The notes under the pieces: model-generated
What the model was told of the DNA's origin: nothing
Database searches by the model: none
Seen by the model: the letters and a program-made list of their open reading frames with translations, nothing else
Made by a program: the position numbers and the translations under genes
Part shown: positions 8,686-18,951 of the stretch, piece after piece
Layout of the letters: each line of letters starts with the position of its first letter
How positions within the stretch are numbered: the first letter of the stretch is position 1
Assembly (NCBI GenBank): GCA_965206015.1
Contig: CBDBIW010000015.1
Coordinates: 868,001-932,000, forward strand
Length of the DNA stretch: 64,000 nucleotides
Reading direction: 5' to 3'
DNA from: JAJCYL01 sp965206015
GTDB lineage: Bacteria; Bacteroidota; Bacteroidia; Cytophagales; Cyclobacteriaceae

Positions 8686-10464
8686 CTAGTATCCAGGATT
8701 CTGGATAAGCAAGTCACTACCTACAAAATCAATATCATTTTGAGGTATAGGCATATATTCATCTTGATTCGCACTAAAACTTGCGTCGGCGAAAGGCGAA
8801 GGCAAGAACTGTATTTCATGCTTCAGATAAGCATTCAAAGTTGCCTCTGCAATTCCCCATCTTACGAGGTCATAGAATCTATGTCCCTCACCAGAAAGTT
8901 CTAGTTTTCTTTCCATTCGAAGTGCTTCCGTTGCTTCAGCAACACCCGCAAAAGCAGTGTACTGACCAACATTATAGTTGGCTGCGTCTGGTGCAGTATT
9001 ATCAAAATAGTCATCATCGAAATCAGCTTTGATCACAGAGGCAGCTGCTCGAGCTCTCACTTGATTAATATAAACAAGAGCCTGTGCTAATGAACCTGCC
9101 TTGATTTCTGCTTCTGCTGCCATTAATAAGACATCCGCAAACCTGATAATGTTATAGTTTACGGTTGTATATCCGGGCGTCCAAGAACTTGCGTCGTTCT
9201 CCTCTCCTATACCTTCCTTATAGTATACAAACTTCTTTGGCGAAAATGGTCCACCATTGGGCTGGTTACGAATCCAATCTGCCCCGGGATGAGGTCCCCA
9301 ATCTAAATATGGGATCCCCCTACGACCAACGGAATGATCTAATCTGGGATCCACAGGATCTTCATCAACCGAAAAATCGTCATCACTTTTTAATCCCATA
9401 TCATTCGCAACGGCATTTTCATTTGAGTTATAGGAGCCATCCAACAAAGGAAGCCCTTCTGCATCTACCCTGTACGAATTAACAAGATCGAAACTTGGTT
9501 GATTAAATCCGCAACATCCCCCGGGTCTCTCCGGAGATCCAGATCCATGTGGAAAGTTTAATACTAATGCAGCATTGGCATTATTTGTGCTACCAGTGCC
9601 GGCAGCTGCCTGAACTGCAAATACAGATTCTGAACTATTATCAGTTGTTGATCTAAAAGCCGCAGAGTAAGGTTCAACTAAAGCGTAGGCAGCTCCATTT
9701 GCTGTTTTGCCCTTAGCGATTACATCATCAAATACTGTCCTGGCCTCATCAAACTTATCCTGGAACAACAATGCCTTACCTAAATAGGCTCCTGCAGCCC
9801 ACTTGTTGGCCCTACCTGCCTCACTCTGAGTTTCAGGTAAATTATCGTAGGCAAATTGAAGATCAGCCTCAATAAAAGGCCACAAATCAGTGCTGTTACC
9901 AATAAGGGTAGGATTTAGGGTATCGGTGTAACCATCCCAGGTCTCATCCACATAGGGTGTATTGTTGAAGATTTTCTTCAAATCAAAATAGAAGTGCCCT
10001 CTTAAGAAACGTGCTTCAGCAATCACTCTATCCACTAATTCAGCCGAGACATTTTCCCGAGGTGTTTGAGCTAGTAAAATAGTTCTATTTGCTCGAGATA
10101 TACCTTCATACAATGCACGGTACTTCTGATTCACCGAAGCATTATTCGTCTGCGTTGAATAAGTCTGAATCTCATTTACCTGAGACTGATCTCCGGGGTC
10201 AGTACCTTTATTGGCGTCTCCACCAAGTACAGAACCCCAGAACCAATTAGAAGCATCAGAATAGAAACCTGATCTTCCAAGCAACATACTATAAGCACCA
10301 ATTAACGCTCCGTCCAATCCTGGACCGGAAGTCAGTTCTTGAGCAGTCAAAGAGCCTGTCGGTGTGACATCCAAGAAATCTTCTTTACAAGCCACTGTCG
10401 CCAATATTACGAGTATCAAAGACAATGAAACTATTTTCATATTCATTATTTTTTTCATGATCAT
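8686..10464 (-). CDS. SusD/RagB-family nutrient-binding outer-membrane lipoprotein
   Basis: 592 residues. The lipoprotein signal ends at Cys26 (LATVAC), followed by KEDFLDVTPTGSLTAQEL, the standard SusD start. TPR-like helices characteristic of the family include IAEARFLRGHFYFDLKKIF, the LLMAAEAEIKAG segment and the C-terminal ALRMERKLELSGEGHRFYDL motif. SusD proteins cap the SusC barrel and bind the glycan outside the cell. The gene follows susC by 32 bp in the same direction, so the two are certainly co-transcribed. Start could be M1 or the Met two codons later; both give the same mature protein. The substrate cannot be read from sequence; the sulfatase fragment downstream hints at a sulfated polysaccharide. 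Confidence 0.95.
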   Translation of the reverse strand: MIMKKIMNMKIVSLSLILVILATVACKEDFLDVTPTGSLTAQELTSGPGLDGALIGAYSMLLGRSGFYSDASNWFWGSVLGGDANKGTDPGDQSQVNEIQTYSTQTNNASVNQKYRALYEGISRANRTILLAQTPRENVSAELVDRVIAEARFLRGHFYFDLKKIFNNTPYVDETWDGYTDTLNPTLIGNSTDLWPFIEADLQFAYDNLPETQSEAGRANKWAAGAYLGKALLFQDKFDEARTVFDDVIAKGKTANGAAYALVEPYSAAFRSTTDNSSESVFAVQAAAGTGSTNNANAALVLNFPHGSGSPERPGGCCGFNQPSFDLVNSYRVDAEGLPLLDGSYNSNENAVANDMGLKSDDDFSVDEDPVDPRLDHSVGRRGIPYLDWGPHPGADWIRNQPNGGPFSPKKFVYYKEGIGEENDASSWTPGYTTVNYNIIRFADVLLMAAEAEIKAGSLAQALVYINQVRARAAASVIKADFDDDYFDNTAPDAANYNVGQYTAFAGVAEATEALRMERKLELSGEGHRFYDLVRWGIAEATLNAYLKHEIQFLPSPFADASFSANQDEYMPIPQNDIDFVGSDLLIQNPGY

Positions 10465-10496
10465 ATATTTTTAATCATTTTTAATTATTAGTTATT

Positions 10497-13400
10497 CTAA
10501 AATGCAAGGCTTACACCCAGGTTATAACTTCTGGTAACAGGGAAGTTACCCAAATCTATACCAAAGTTAGTATCAGCATCACCACCAACTCCCGGATCTA
10601 ATCCACTATAACCGGTTATTGTAAACAGGTTATTCGCACTTGCACTAACTTTCAACCTTTCCATCCCTAATTTCCCCAATGCAACATTTGGGAAAATATA
10701 AGAGAGGGTCACATTCTGCATTCTTAAGTAAGAACCATCTTCAACATAGAAAGAGTTTGATTGAGTATTCGTACTAAAGTTAGATACGTTCTCAAAAATG
10801 GGTATAGAAGCTCTTCTATTGTCAAAAGACCATGCGTCCTTCACTCTGCTACTTATTGCAGCTCCGGGGAATAAAGGATAGAAATCAGTGAATACTTTAG
10901 ATACATTGTAGATTTCATTACCCAATAATGCAAACGCATACATTTCTAATTCCCAGTTCTTATAATTCAACTTTACAGTTAATCCACCAGTGAAGTCAGG
11001 GATAGGGTTTCCTAATGTAGTTCTGTCTTCAGAATTTATTACATCATCACCATTGATATCTTCGAATCTGAATCGACCGGGTGCAGCACCTTCCTGGGTA
11101 GCATGTCGCTCAACTTCATCTACATCCTCAAACAAACCTTGCACCTTGTAGCCATAGAATGCAGATAGGGGCTGACCAACCTGATTCAATACTGGAGTAA
11201 TGCCTCGGTAGTCGGAGCTTCTGTTGGGAAGATCCTCAATTCCAGGAGCCAACTTGACAATTTCGTTTTTCAGCACACTACCATTAAATGTCACTTCGTA
11301 TCGAACGCTATTGACATTGCCTTTTGCTACAACTTTCAGGTCAATCCCCTTATTTTCCATTTCGCCAACATTAATGAAAGGAGCCTCAGCAAAAGCACTT
11401 CTCTCAGTTGAGATTGGCAGTTGGAATAACAAGTCCTCTGTGGTCTTTTTCCAGAAATCTATCACAACATCAAGTCGGCCGTCCAAGAACAGGGCGTCAA
11501 AACCGATGTTTGTTGTTTTGGCCTTCTCCCATTTAGCAATGGAGTTACCAATTCCACTCAAGAAAAATCCCTGGTTTGCACCTCCGTTTGAACCTCCAAT
11601 GTCATAACTGGATTGATCAACTGTCGTTCCAAAGAGACTGAACTGATTCGATGGATTCACATTATTGACATTACCAACGATACCATATCCAACCCTAAGC
11701 TTCAAGTCGTCTATCACGGAAACTCCACTCATAAAATCTTCCTCAGAAAGTCTCCAGGCAGCCGAGAATGCAGGGAATGTACCATGTCTGACATCCTTGC
11801 CTAATACTGACGAACCGTCTCTTCTAAGCACGACTGTTGCTAAATACTTGCTATCAAAGTCATAGGTTAGTCTTCCAAATACTGATGAGAAGTTCACACC
11901 ATTAGAGTGAAACCCATTAACCTGAGGTGTACCAACAGTATTCAAAGTAACGAAATCAGGTGTCTCCAAAAATGGGTCAAGACCAGACCCTTGTATAGAC
12001 CTTGTTGGAATAATATTGTTATTATTATTAAAGAAATTAAAATTCAATGCTTCCTGACCTATCAATACACCTATTGTGTGCTGACCAAACGATTTTTTAT
12101 AATCAGCAGTATTGGTCCATACCCAGTTAGAAGTATATCCTGTACTGTTATTAAATCCGAATGAGCCGTTATTCTCAGAATTTTCATATTGGTGACGAGT
12201 GAAGTTGATTTGAGTGAAATTCTGATATCGCCCTCCAAAACTGGTTCTTAAAACCAAATTTTCGACTGGCTCCAATTCCAGATAAACATTACCAAAAGCT
12301 TCGACACTGAAGTTTTTATTATTCTTCTGACCATCAATATTGGCCACAGGATTTCTAGGGTTGTTAAATCCTGAGGCGGCAGTTCCTGCATATCCACCAA
12401 AATCATCGTAGACCGGAATAATTGGAGACATCCTAAAAGCATCCAAAATGAGGTTTGCATCATCAGAGGAGCCTTGTCCACCACCATTGCCATCGCCTAA
12501 CAAAATGTTAACCGAACGATATGTAGTCTGAACATTCTCACCAATTCTCAATTTGTTTGGAATAATATCAAACTCACTATTTATCCTAAAAGTGTATCGG
12601 TTGAATTCCTGTCTTTTAATTATCCCCTGCTGCTGCTGAGCACCAAGTCCGATAAAATAACGACTGCCGTCACCGCCTCCGGAAATACCTATGTTATGTC
12701 TTTGTAAAAAGGCATTCCGAGTTATTGCGTCGTACCAGTCAGTCCCGTCAAGGTTAGGGCTTGTCAATTGTACAATACCACCATTGCCGTAATCTACATT
12801 GTAGTTAGCAGTAGCTGCAGTAACGTCAGCCGCTGTAATCGAAGCACCACTATCACCGCCAGCAAGAAGGTATTGCGGCAACACAGGAGTAGAACCTGTA
12901 CCATACTGTGGATGGTTAAATGTCGGATCCTGACCAATTTGCCTCGCTGCATTACTGATAGCCAGCCACGTGAAATCTGCTTGCTCTTGTGGGTTTAGCA
13001 CACCAGGAGCCTTGTCAGGAGTTGTAAAACCAACGTTACTGTCGTAAGTAATAGTTGGCTTCCCCCCCCCCCCCTTCTTACCTTTGTTAGTGGTGTATAC
13101 AATTACACCACCGGCAGCTCTTGCCCCATAGACAGCAGCAGCGGTCGCATCCTTCAAAACTGTAGTAGTCTCGATATCTGCAGGTGAAAGGAAATCAGTT
13201 GAGTTAACTGGAACTCCATCAACAATGTAGAGGGGCTGGTTACCACCCAAGGCACCAAAACCCCTGATGCGTACCTTACTTTCAGTACCTGGCTGACCGT
13301 TAGTAATTACAGTCACTCCGGCCACTCTGCCTTGCAACTGTTGTTCAACGTTACCAGAAGGTGCTATCTGCAAGGCCCTTGGCTTTATGGTAGACACCGA

Positions 13401-13778
13401 ACCAGTAGTTTCTCTTCTGCTATCAACAGAATAACCGGTTACTACCAGTTCCTGAAGTTCTGCTGCTTCTGAATTCAGTCCAATATTAAAACTGGTCTGA
13501 TTGCCAACAGTCACTTCCTGTGCCGAGTACCCTATGTATGAAAACACGAGTACATCACTGGAACTTGCAGCAATGTTGAAATTACCACTGGCATCTGTAA
13601 TGGTCCCACTGGTAGTCCCTTTAAGAATAACGGAAACACCGGGAAGCGGCGATCCATCTTCCGTATCTGTGATTGTACCCGAAACCTGGTTTTGGGCCAG
13701 CACAGGGATTGAAAAGAATAACATTGTACTAAACAATGCCAAGCCTTTCCTAACATGATTGGTAAAACGCTTTGTCAT
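10497..13778 (-). CDS. SusC/RagA-family TonB-dependent outer-membrane transporter
   Basis: 1093 residues: signal peptide ending near residue 28 (VLAQ), then a carboxypeptidase-regulatory-like domain (VSGTITDTEDGSPLPGVSV..., 30-115), a QELVVTGY segment, a TonB plug (about 125-235, with GRVAGVTV, VRIRGFGALG, PLYIVDGVPV, GVIVYTT) and a long beta-barrel ending in the aromatic-rich RSYNLGVSLAF. It imports oligosaccharides bound by the SusD partner, driven by TonB. It is first in the operon, 215 bp after the hybrid regulator. Just after the plug, Gly residues are encoded inside a run of 13 Gs; the present length keeps the frame open. Confidence 0.95.
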   Translation of the reverse strand: MTKRFTNHVRKGLALFSTMLFFSIPVLAQNQVSGTITDTEDGSPLPGVSVILKGTTSGTITDASGNFNIAASSSDVLVFSYIGYSAQEVTVGNQTSFNIGLNSEAAELQELVVTGYSVDSRRETTGSVSTIKPRALQIAPSGNVEQQLQGRVAGVTVITNGQPGTESKVRIRGFGALGGNQPLYIVDGVPVNSTDFLSPADIETTTVLKDATAAAVYGARAAGGVIVYTTNKGKKGGGGKPTITYDSNVGFTTPDKAPGVLNPQEQADFTWLAISNAARQIGQDPTFNHPQYGTGSTPVLPQYLLAGGDSGASITAADVTAATANYNVDYGNGGIVQLTSPNLDGTDWYDAITRNAFLQRHNIGISGGGDGSRYFIGLGAQQQQGIIKRQEFNRYTFRINSEFDIIPNKLRIGENVQTTYRSVNILLGDGNGGGQGSSDDANLILDAFRMSPIIPVYDDFGGYAGTAASGFNNPRNPVANIDGQKNNKNFSVEAFGNVYLELEPVENLVLRTSFGGRYQNFTQINFTRHQYENSENNGSFGFNNSTGYTSNWVWTNTADYKKSFGQHTIGVLIGQEALNFNFFNNNNNIIPTRSIQGSGLDPFLETPDFVTLNTVGTPQVNGFHSNGVNFSSVFGRLTYDFDSKYLATVVLRRDGSSVLGKDVRHGTFPAFSAAWRLSEEDFMSGVSVIDDLKLRVGYGIVGNVNNVNPSNQFSLFGTTVDQSSYDIGGSNGGANQGFFLSGIGNSIAKWEKAKTTNIGFDALFLDGRLDVVIDFWKKTTEDLLFQLPISTERSAFAEAPFINVGEMENKGIDLKVVAKGNVNSVRYEVTFNGSVLKNEIVKLAPGIEDLPNRSSDYRGITPVLNQVGQPLSAFYGYKVQGLFEDVDEVERHATQEGAAPGRFRFEDINGDDVINSEDRTTLGNPIPDFTGGLTVKLNYKNWELEMYAFALLGNEIYNVSKVFTDFYPLFPGAAISSRVKDAWSFDNRRASIPIFENVSNFSTNTQSNSFYVEDGSYLRMQNVTLSYIFPNVALGKLGMERLKVSASANNLFTITGYSGLDPGVGGDADTNFGIDLGNFPVTRSYNLGVSLAF
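13062..13074 (-). repeat. 13-bp G homopolymer inside susC
   Basis: Thirteen consecutive Cs on the plus strand (Gs in the coding strand) encode the end of a Lys codon and four Gly codons at about residues 235-239. Such a run is far longer than expected in an AT-rich genome and is prone to slippage; a gain or loss of one base would cut the transporter after the plug domain. Confidence 0.9.
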
Positions 13779-13993
13779 AGTATATATAAATTTGGTTCAT
13801 AAAAAGTTGTAAACGATGTAAGTTGTAAACGATTAAATAAAGTCAACGATGGGTTAAAGCAAAATAAACCTCTAAGGACGCTCATTGCTCAAGTTTAAGA
13901 CGGTGGGTAATTGCACATTTAGGTTTGGCAAATGCTTCACACCCTTGCTACAGCGATAAAACGCTAATAGTTGCTCATGTCCAAATCTCACTA

Positions 13994-16900
13994 TCAAGTT
14001 GACATATCACTTGGTACTTTGCCATAATCAGAAGGATTTAGTCCGAACTGCTTTTTGAAGCAAACCCTGAAATATTGCAGGTCATTAAAACCCACTTCAT
14101 AGGTGATTTGAGATATTGTCATCTGATCCAAGTGAATCAATTGTGCAGCTCTTTTCAATCTAACCGTTCTTATGAATTCATTTGGAGATCGATCTGTTAA
14201 CCCTTTTAACTTTCGGTAAAGCTGCATTCTGCTCAATCCTACATCATTGCCAAAATTCTCGACTGAGTAATCCGAATTAGACATATTCTTCTCTACACTT
14301 TCTAATGCTTTCTTTAAGAACAACTCATCTACAGGTGTTGCTGTAATTTTTTTTGGTTCCAAGTTAATTACTCTGTTATTGGAAAATGTTGATTTGAGTT
14401 TTGCTCTGGACTCAATAATGTTTTTTACTCTTATTGCAAGGAGTCTTGAGTCAAATGGCTTGACTATATAGTCATCCGCCCCAACATCAATTCCTTTAAA
14501 AATATCCTGATCTTCAGCCTTAGCTGTTAATAATATAATTGGTATATGGCTGGTCCGTTGATCCTTTTTGAGTAAAGTCGTCATCTCAATGCCGTCCATT
14601 TCCGGCATCATGACATCAGATATAATAAGATCAGGTACAAGCCGGACTGCCATTTCAAATCCCGACTTCCCATTTAATGCTTCGCTGGTACGGAAATCGT
14701 CACCCAGTTTGTCGCAAATGTAAGCTGACACATCTGGATTATCTTCAACAACTAACAAGAGAGGCGCACTCTTACCGGCTATTGCGCTAGCAGTATCGGG
14801 TAAACCTATTCCAACCGTGGATTCAATCTGGTTAAATAATCGCTGCTGGCTGGTATCATCAATAGAAGTGACTATCGTTGCAGACTGTTCTTCAGCCACA
14901 ATTGGAATAAACACCCTTACACTGGTTCCTTTGCCCTCTTCGCTATCAACAACTATTTGACCCTGGTGCAATTCAACTAATTCTTTAGTCAATGACAGAC
15001 CTATCCCAGTTCCTTCTTGCTCTCTGTGGTGGATGCCGTCGACCTGGTAAAATCGATCGAAAACAAATTTTATTTGATCCTCCGGAATACCAACACCATC
15101 ATCTATGACCTTGATTTCCACCCAATCGTCGTAATCTTCTTTTGGTGTGTATGGTAGATTCTTTTTATCGACTTTCTTTACAGATAAAGCTATAGAGCCA
15201 TTATCACGGGTAAATTTGAAGGAATTGGACAGTAGATTCGAAACAACTTTCTCGAATTTGTCCTGATCAAATATTGTAATTATAGTTTTTGAAGTCAAGT
15301 CAATATTAAATCTGATATTATGCTGGTCTGCAAAGGACGAAAAAGCAGGAAGCATTTGTTTGAACCATTGAACCAGGTCAGCCTGACTTCCATCCAACTT
15401 CATATTGCCCGTTTCCAGTTTGGATAAATCCAAAAGTTGATTTATTAATCGAACAAGTCTTTGGGCATTTCTAATCATTGTTTTTAATTGCTTTTGCACC
15501 TTTGGGTGGGCCTCCCTGTCATACATTAGCCTCAAAGGGTCAAGTATCAGGGTGAGCGGGGTTCTGAGCTCATGGGAAATATTGGCAAAGAACCTGGACT
15601 TCATATGATCCATTTCCTGCAGGTGTACGAGCTCCAAATGATCCATTTTGGAGCTAATCTTTAATCTTTCCCGATGTACAATAAGTTGTCTGGCCCAAAT
15701 CAGCACAATAGCTGATACCGTAAAATAGAGTGATAAAGCCCACCAGGTTCTCCACCACGGAGGATACATAATAATGTCAATTGATGCCGGGGTCTCATTC
15801 CAAACACCATCGTTATTGGAACTTTTAACTCTAAAAGTATATACGCCAGGATCAAGATTTGTATAGGTAGCTTCACGGCGATTACTGGCACCTCTCCACT
15901 TTGTGTCAAACCCTTCAAGAAAAAAAGAATATTGATTCCTTGCGGGAAATACATAATTCAAGCTGGCAAACTCGATCGTAAATACTGAATGTGAATATTC
16001 AAGTTCAATTTTCCTGGCTGAATTAACATGGGTATCGAGAAATTGTGCCATATCAATTTGATTAACTGATTGGTTAAATACTTTGAGGTTGGTAAATACA
16101 ACTGGGGGAACGTACAGATTATTGAAGATGCTATCCGGGTGAAAAACGTTCAAACCATTTATCCCTCCAAACCAGAAATAATCCGAATCGTCCGCTAGAT
16201 AAGCTGCTCTGTTAAACTGGTCTGCTTGTAGGCCGTCATCCACACCGTAGTTTCTGAATTGCCCTGTTACCGGATTAAATTTTGACAATCCAGTTCCTGT
16301 TGACAACCACAGGTTATGTTCGCTGTCTTCAAGAATACCGTGAATTATGTCGCTTGGCAGTCCATCTGAGGTCTCATACCTTTTTATAATCCCCCGTTCG
16401 GGGTTAAACTTTAGCAGGCCCCCGCCAAACGTGCCCAACCAAAAATCACTATTCGAATCTTCATGGATGCTGAAAATGAGGTAATTTCTTTGGTTACCAT
16501 CAAATATGAAATCCTTCAATTCCATAGTTTCGTAGTTTATCCTTTTGACACCACCCATTATCCCAAACCAAAGATTACCCTTTGAATCCTCGAAAATTGT
16601 TCTGACAGAATTCTCATGGTCGATTAAACTCCTCGATGATCTAGATGCTATTCGTTCCAGGCTTTTACTTTCCCATTTATAATAATTGATACCGCCATTG
16701 GTGCCTATCCAAACGTTTCTGTTTTTATCCTGGTGAATCGCCAAAACTGAATTATTGATTAATTCGGAATTGTCAGTTTGAAATCGCACAACTTTATTTG
16801 ACTTAGCTGAGTAATACTTCAGCCCTCCATTGTAAGTTCCTGTCCAAAGAGCCCCTTCATGATCCTCCATAATTGATAGAATCACATTGTCGGATTCAGG

Positions 16901-18148
16901 ATTCCAATTTGAGCGGGACCTGTCATTTTTAGTAATAACACCGGATGTGAAATCAAGGCGATTCAATCCCCCACCGTCAGTGCCAATCCACAGTCCACTT
17001 GAATCATTTTTAGCTATTGAAAGAACAGAGCCATTACTTAGGCCTCCGTTCCCCTTTTTAATAACGCTAAATTTACTGGCTTGATTATGAATTAAATTAA
17101 TCCCGCCACGGAACATGCCAATCCATACATTGCCCTGACTATCCTTATACAGGTTACGAATAACATTATCATTTAAGCTGTACCTCTCTATATCACTGGG
17201 AAAATATGATTGCAATCTGTCATTGGGTGAAATAAGCTTTAAACCATCTCCATCTGTTCCTACAATGATCTCATTATTCACACTTTCTGCTATAGCCCAC
17301 ACATCAGTTCCCTTAAGTGCTGGATGCGCTAAAAATTTTTGATTGTAAGCATCATATCTATTTAGCCCCTTGTTAGTTCCAATCCAAATAATACCTCCTT
17401 CACTTTCATAGGTCACTCTTATGCCATTACCCAGTATTCCACTACCTGAATTCCCTTCTTCATAATGATCCAATTTATTCTGCTCTCTATTGAAGGACCA
17501 CAAGCCGTCATTCTCGGTTCCAATCCAGACAGTCCCGCGACGGTCAAGGAATAAGTCTAAAACGTGAACATCAAGATCAATCAATGAAGATGGTAAAAGA
17601 GAGGATGTTTGAAATTTATAATTAGCAACGTCAAAAAGGGCCAGTCCGTGATTTGTTGCTATCCACAGCATGCTTTCCTCATCGGTCATCAAATCATAGA
17701 TGGTACTGTTACTTAAAAGGTTACCATTCCCGAGATTGGAATCAAAGGCCGAAAACCGGTCCGTTTCAAAGTCATAATAATTTAATCCTCCTCGTTCAGG
17801 TCCAATCCACAGCCCCTTTTCACCATCTTCTATAATTGCTCTGACAAGACTGTGAGTAATGGAGGAACTATCTGAAAGACTGTGTCTGTAAATTGTAAAA
17901 CTGTACCCGTCAAATTTATTTAAACCATCTTCAGTCCCAATCCACATAAAGCCTCGATGATCCTGTAATATGGCATTTACACTTTTTTGAGATAAACCAC
18001 TAGGCAGGTCATGAAATATTTTATCCTGAATTACCCTTTCAACTGGTTGTGATTCAAGCGTGTTGCTGGCTAAAACTATCAACCCGGCAATTAATATTTT
18101 GCCGGGAAGAAAGATGCCAATTTTGAAGCTTGCTGGCTGGAAAAGCAT
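13994..18148 (-). CDS. Hybrid two-component system regulator (propeller sensor, kinase, receiver, AraC output)
   Basis: 1384 residues. The periplasmic part (about 40-720) is a chain of two-component-regulator-propeller repeats (GFMWIGTEDGLNKFDG, GLWIGPERGGL, NVWIGTNGGI...), then a Y_Y_Y domain (about 725-790) and a transmembrane helix near 800-820. The cytoplasmic part holds a HisKA domain (ISHELRTPL, His about 859), an HATPase domain (LLSNSFKFT, DDGVGIP, GTGIGLSLTKELV), a receiver (from about 1127; acceptor Asp in ISDVMMPEMDG near 1178) and an AraC-type helix-turn-helix output (1273-1384). This is the classical HTCS layout, sensing an oligosaccharide directly and activating its own SusCD locus. 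It lies directly upstream of susC on the same strand. Confidence 0.93.
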   Translation of the reverse strand: MLFQPASFKIGIFLPGKILIAGLIVLASNTLESQPVERVIQDKIFHDLPSGLSQKSVNAILQDHRGFMWIGTEDGLNKFDGYSFTIYRHSLSDSSSITHSLVRAIIEDGEKGLWIGPERGGLNYYDFETDRFSAFDSNLGNGNLLSNSTIYDLMTDEESMLWIATNHGLALFDVANYKFQTSSLLPSSLIDLDVHVLDLFLDRRGTVWIGTENDGLWSFNREQNKLDHYEEGNSGSGILGNGIRVTYESEGGIIWIGTNKGLNRYDAYNQKFLAHPALKGTDVWAIAESVNNEIIVGTDGDGLKLISPNDRLQSYFPSDIERYSLNDNVIRNLYKDSQGNVWIGMFRGGINLIHNQASKFSVIKKGNGGLSNGSVLSIAKNDSSGLWIGTDGGGLNRLDFTSGVITKNDRSRSNWNPESDNVILSIMEDHEGALWTGTYNGGLKYYSAKSNKVVRFQTDNSELINNSVLAIHQDKNRNVWIGTNGGINYYKWESKSLERIASRSSRSLIDHENSVRTIFEDSKGNLWFGIMGGVKRINYETMELKDFIFDGNQRNYLIFSIHEDSNSDFWLGTFGGGLLKFNPERGIIKRYETSDGLPSDIIHGILEDSEHNLWLSTGTGLSKFNPVTGQFRNYGVDDGLQADQFNRAAYLADDSDYFWFGGINGLNVFHPDSIFNNLYVPPVVFTNLKVFNQSVNQIDMAQFLDTHVNSARKIELEYSHSVFTIEFASLNYVFPARNQYSFFLEGFDTKWRGASNRREATYTNLDPGVYTFRVKSSNNDGVWNETPASIDIIMYPPWWRTWWALSLYFTVSAIVLIWARQLIVHRERLKISSKMDHLELVHLQEMDHMKSRFFANISHELRTPLTLILDPLRLMYDREAHPKVQKQLKTMIRNAQRLVRLINQLLDLSKLETGNMKLDGSQADLVQWFKQMLPAFSSFADQHNIRFNIDLTSKTIITIFDQDKFEKVVSNLLSNSFKFTRDNGSIALSVKKVDKKNLPYTPKEDYDDWVEIKVIDDGVGIPEDQIKFVFDRFYQVDGIHHREQEGTGIGLSLTKELVELHQGQIVVDSEEGKGTSVRVFIPIVAEEQSATIVTSIDDTSQQRLFNQIESTVGIGLPDTASAIAGKSAPLLLVVEDNPDVSAYICDKLGDDFRTSEALNGKSGFEMAVRLVPDLIISDVMMPEMDGIEMTTLLKKDQRTSHIPIILLTAKAEDQDIFKGIDVGADDYIVKPFDSRLLAIRVKNIIESRAKLKSTFSNNRVINLEPKKITATPVDELFLKKALESVEKNMSNSDYSVENFGNDVGLSRMQLYRKLKGLTDRSPNEFIRTVRLKRAAQLIHLDQMTISQITYEVGFNDLQYFRVCFKKQFGLNPSDYGKVPSDMST

Positions 18149-18210
18149 TAGTTACTTTATACCAATTTTAACAACTGTAGATTGATGCCCTTAAGATAAG
18201 GTATAATTAC

Positions 18211-18930
18211 GTGATTATTAAAGTATTTCAGGGGTATAAAAAAGAAACCCCGGAAATGGCTTTTGAGGGTTTCAAAACAAGAATTATCTGTGAACTCAGG
18301 TTAACCATATCGGATGAAAGATTTATTGCCAGAAGTAGGCTTTTTGGCAATATATCTGATCAAAAAGTACCCCTCATCCAAAGCCAGTCCTGAGAGTCAG
18401 GCTCATGAAAAAGGTCAATGTCAAACGAGAGGTTCGGCTGTTTTAGTACTTCTTTTACAGATGCTCATATCTACAGTTCAAAGGCGGTGTCAAACCTCTA
18501 CAAGCAAAGATGGACCATTGAAGAGACCTGCAAACTGATCAAATCACGATTAGGAGTAGCTGATTTCTCTGGACTTGCCGCATGGGCTATCCAGCAGTAT
18601 TTCCATGCCAAAACCCTGCTTATCACACTGTGTAATACCTGATTGCTTTGGCATTAAACCAAAACCATCCCAAAGACAAACCGTCAACAGCAGAAATGAA
18701 AAACGGATCGCTATTATCAACCGAACCTGTGCACTATACCACCTGAAAACAATCCTGACCAGAACCCCGCTCATACCATCGAAAGATTACGGCATTATCT
18801 CAAATCCTTCTTTTGAAAAATCAGGCATCAGGCAGAGCACTCCCGGCCAGATCATTCCCCAGTACGAAAAATCAAACCTTTTATCAAATACTCTGGTGCT
18901 TATAGATATCTATAAGTGCTTATCTTAGTG
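18211..18930 (+). pseudogene. IS4-family transposase remnant
   Basis: The stretch 18470-18645 reads KAVSNLYKQRWTIEETCKLI, then KSRLGVADFSGLAAWAIQQ, the region around the catalytic Glu (Y-x2-R-x3-E motif) of IS4-type DDE transposases. The preceding 250 bp and the following 280 bp give only short pieces in changing frames (the continuation NQNHPKDKPSTAEMKNGS is in another frame). The N-terminal DDE Asp motifs are absent. It is a dead element next to the intact insertion sequence at 18952. Confidence 0.75.
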
Positions 18931-18951
18931 GCATTGACTGGTAATTAGTTA

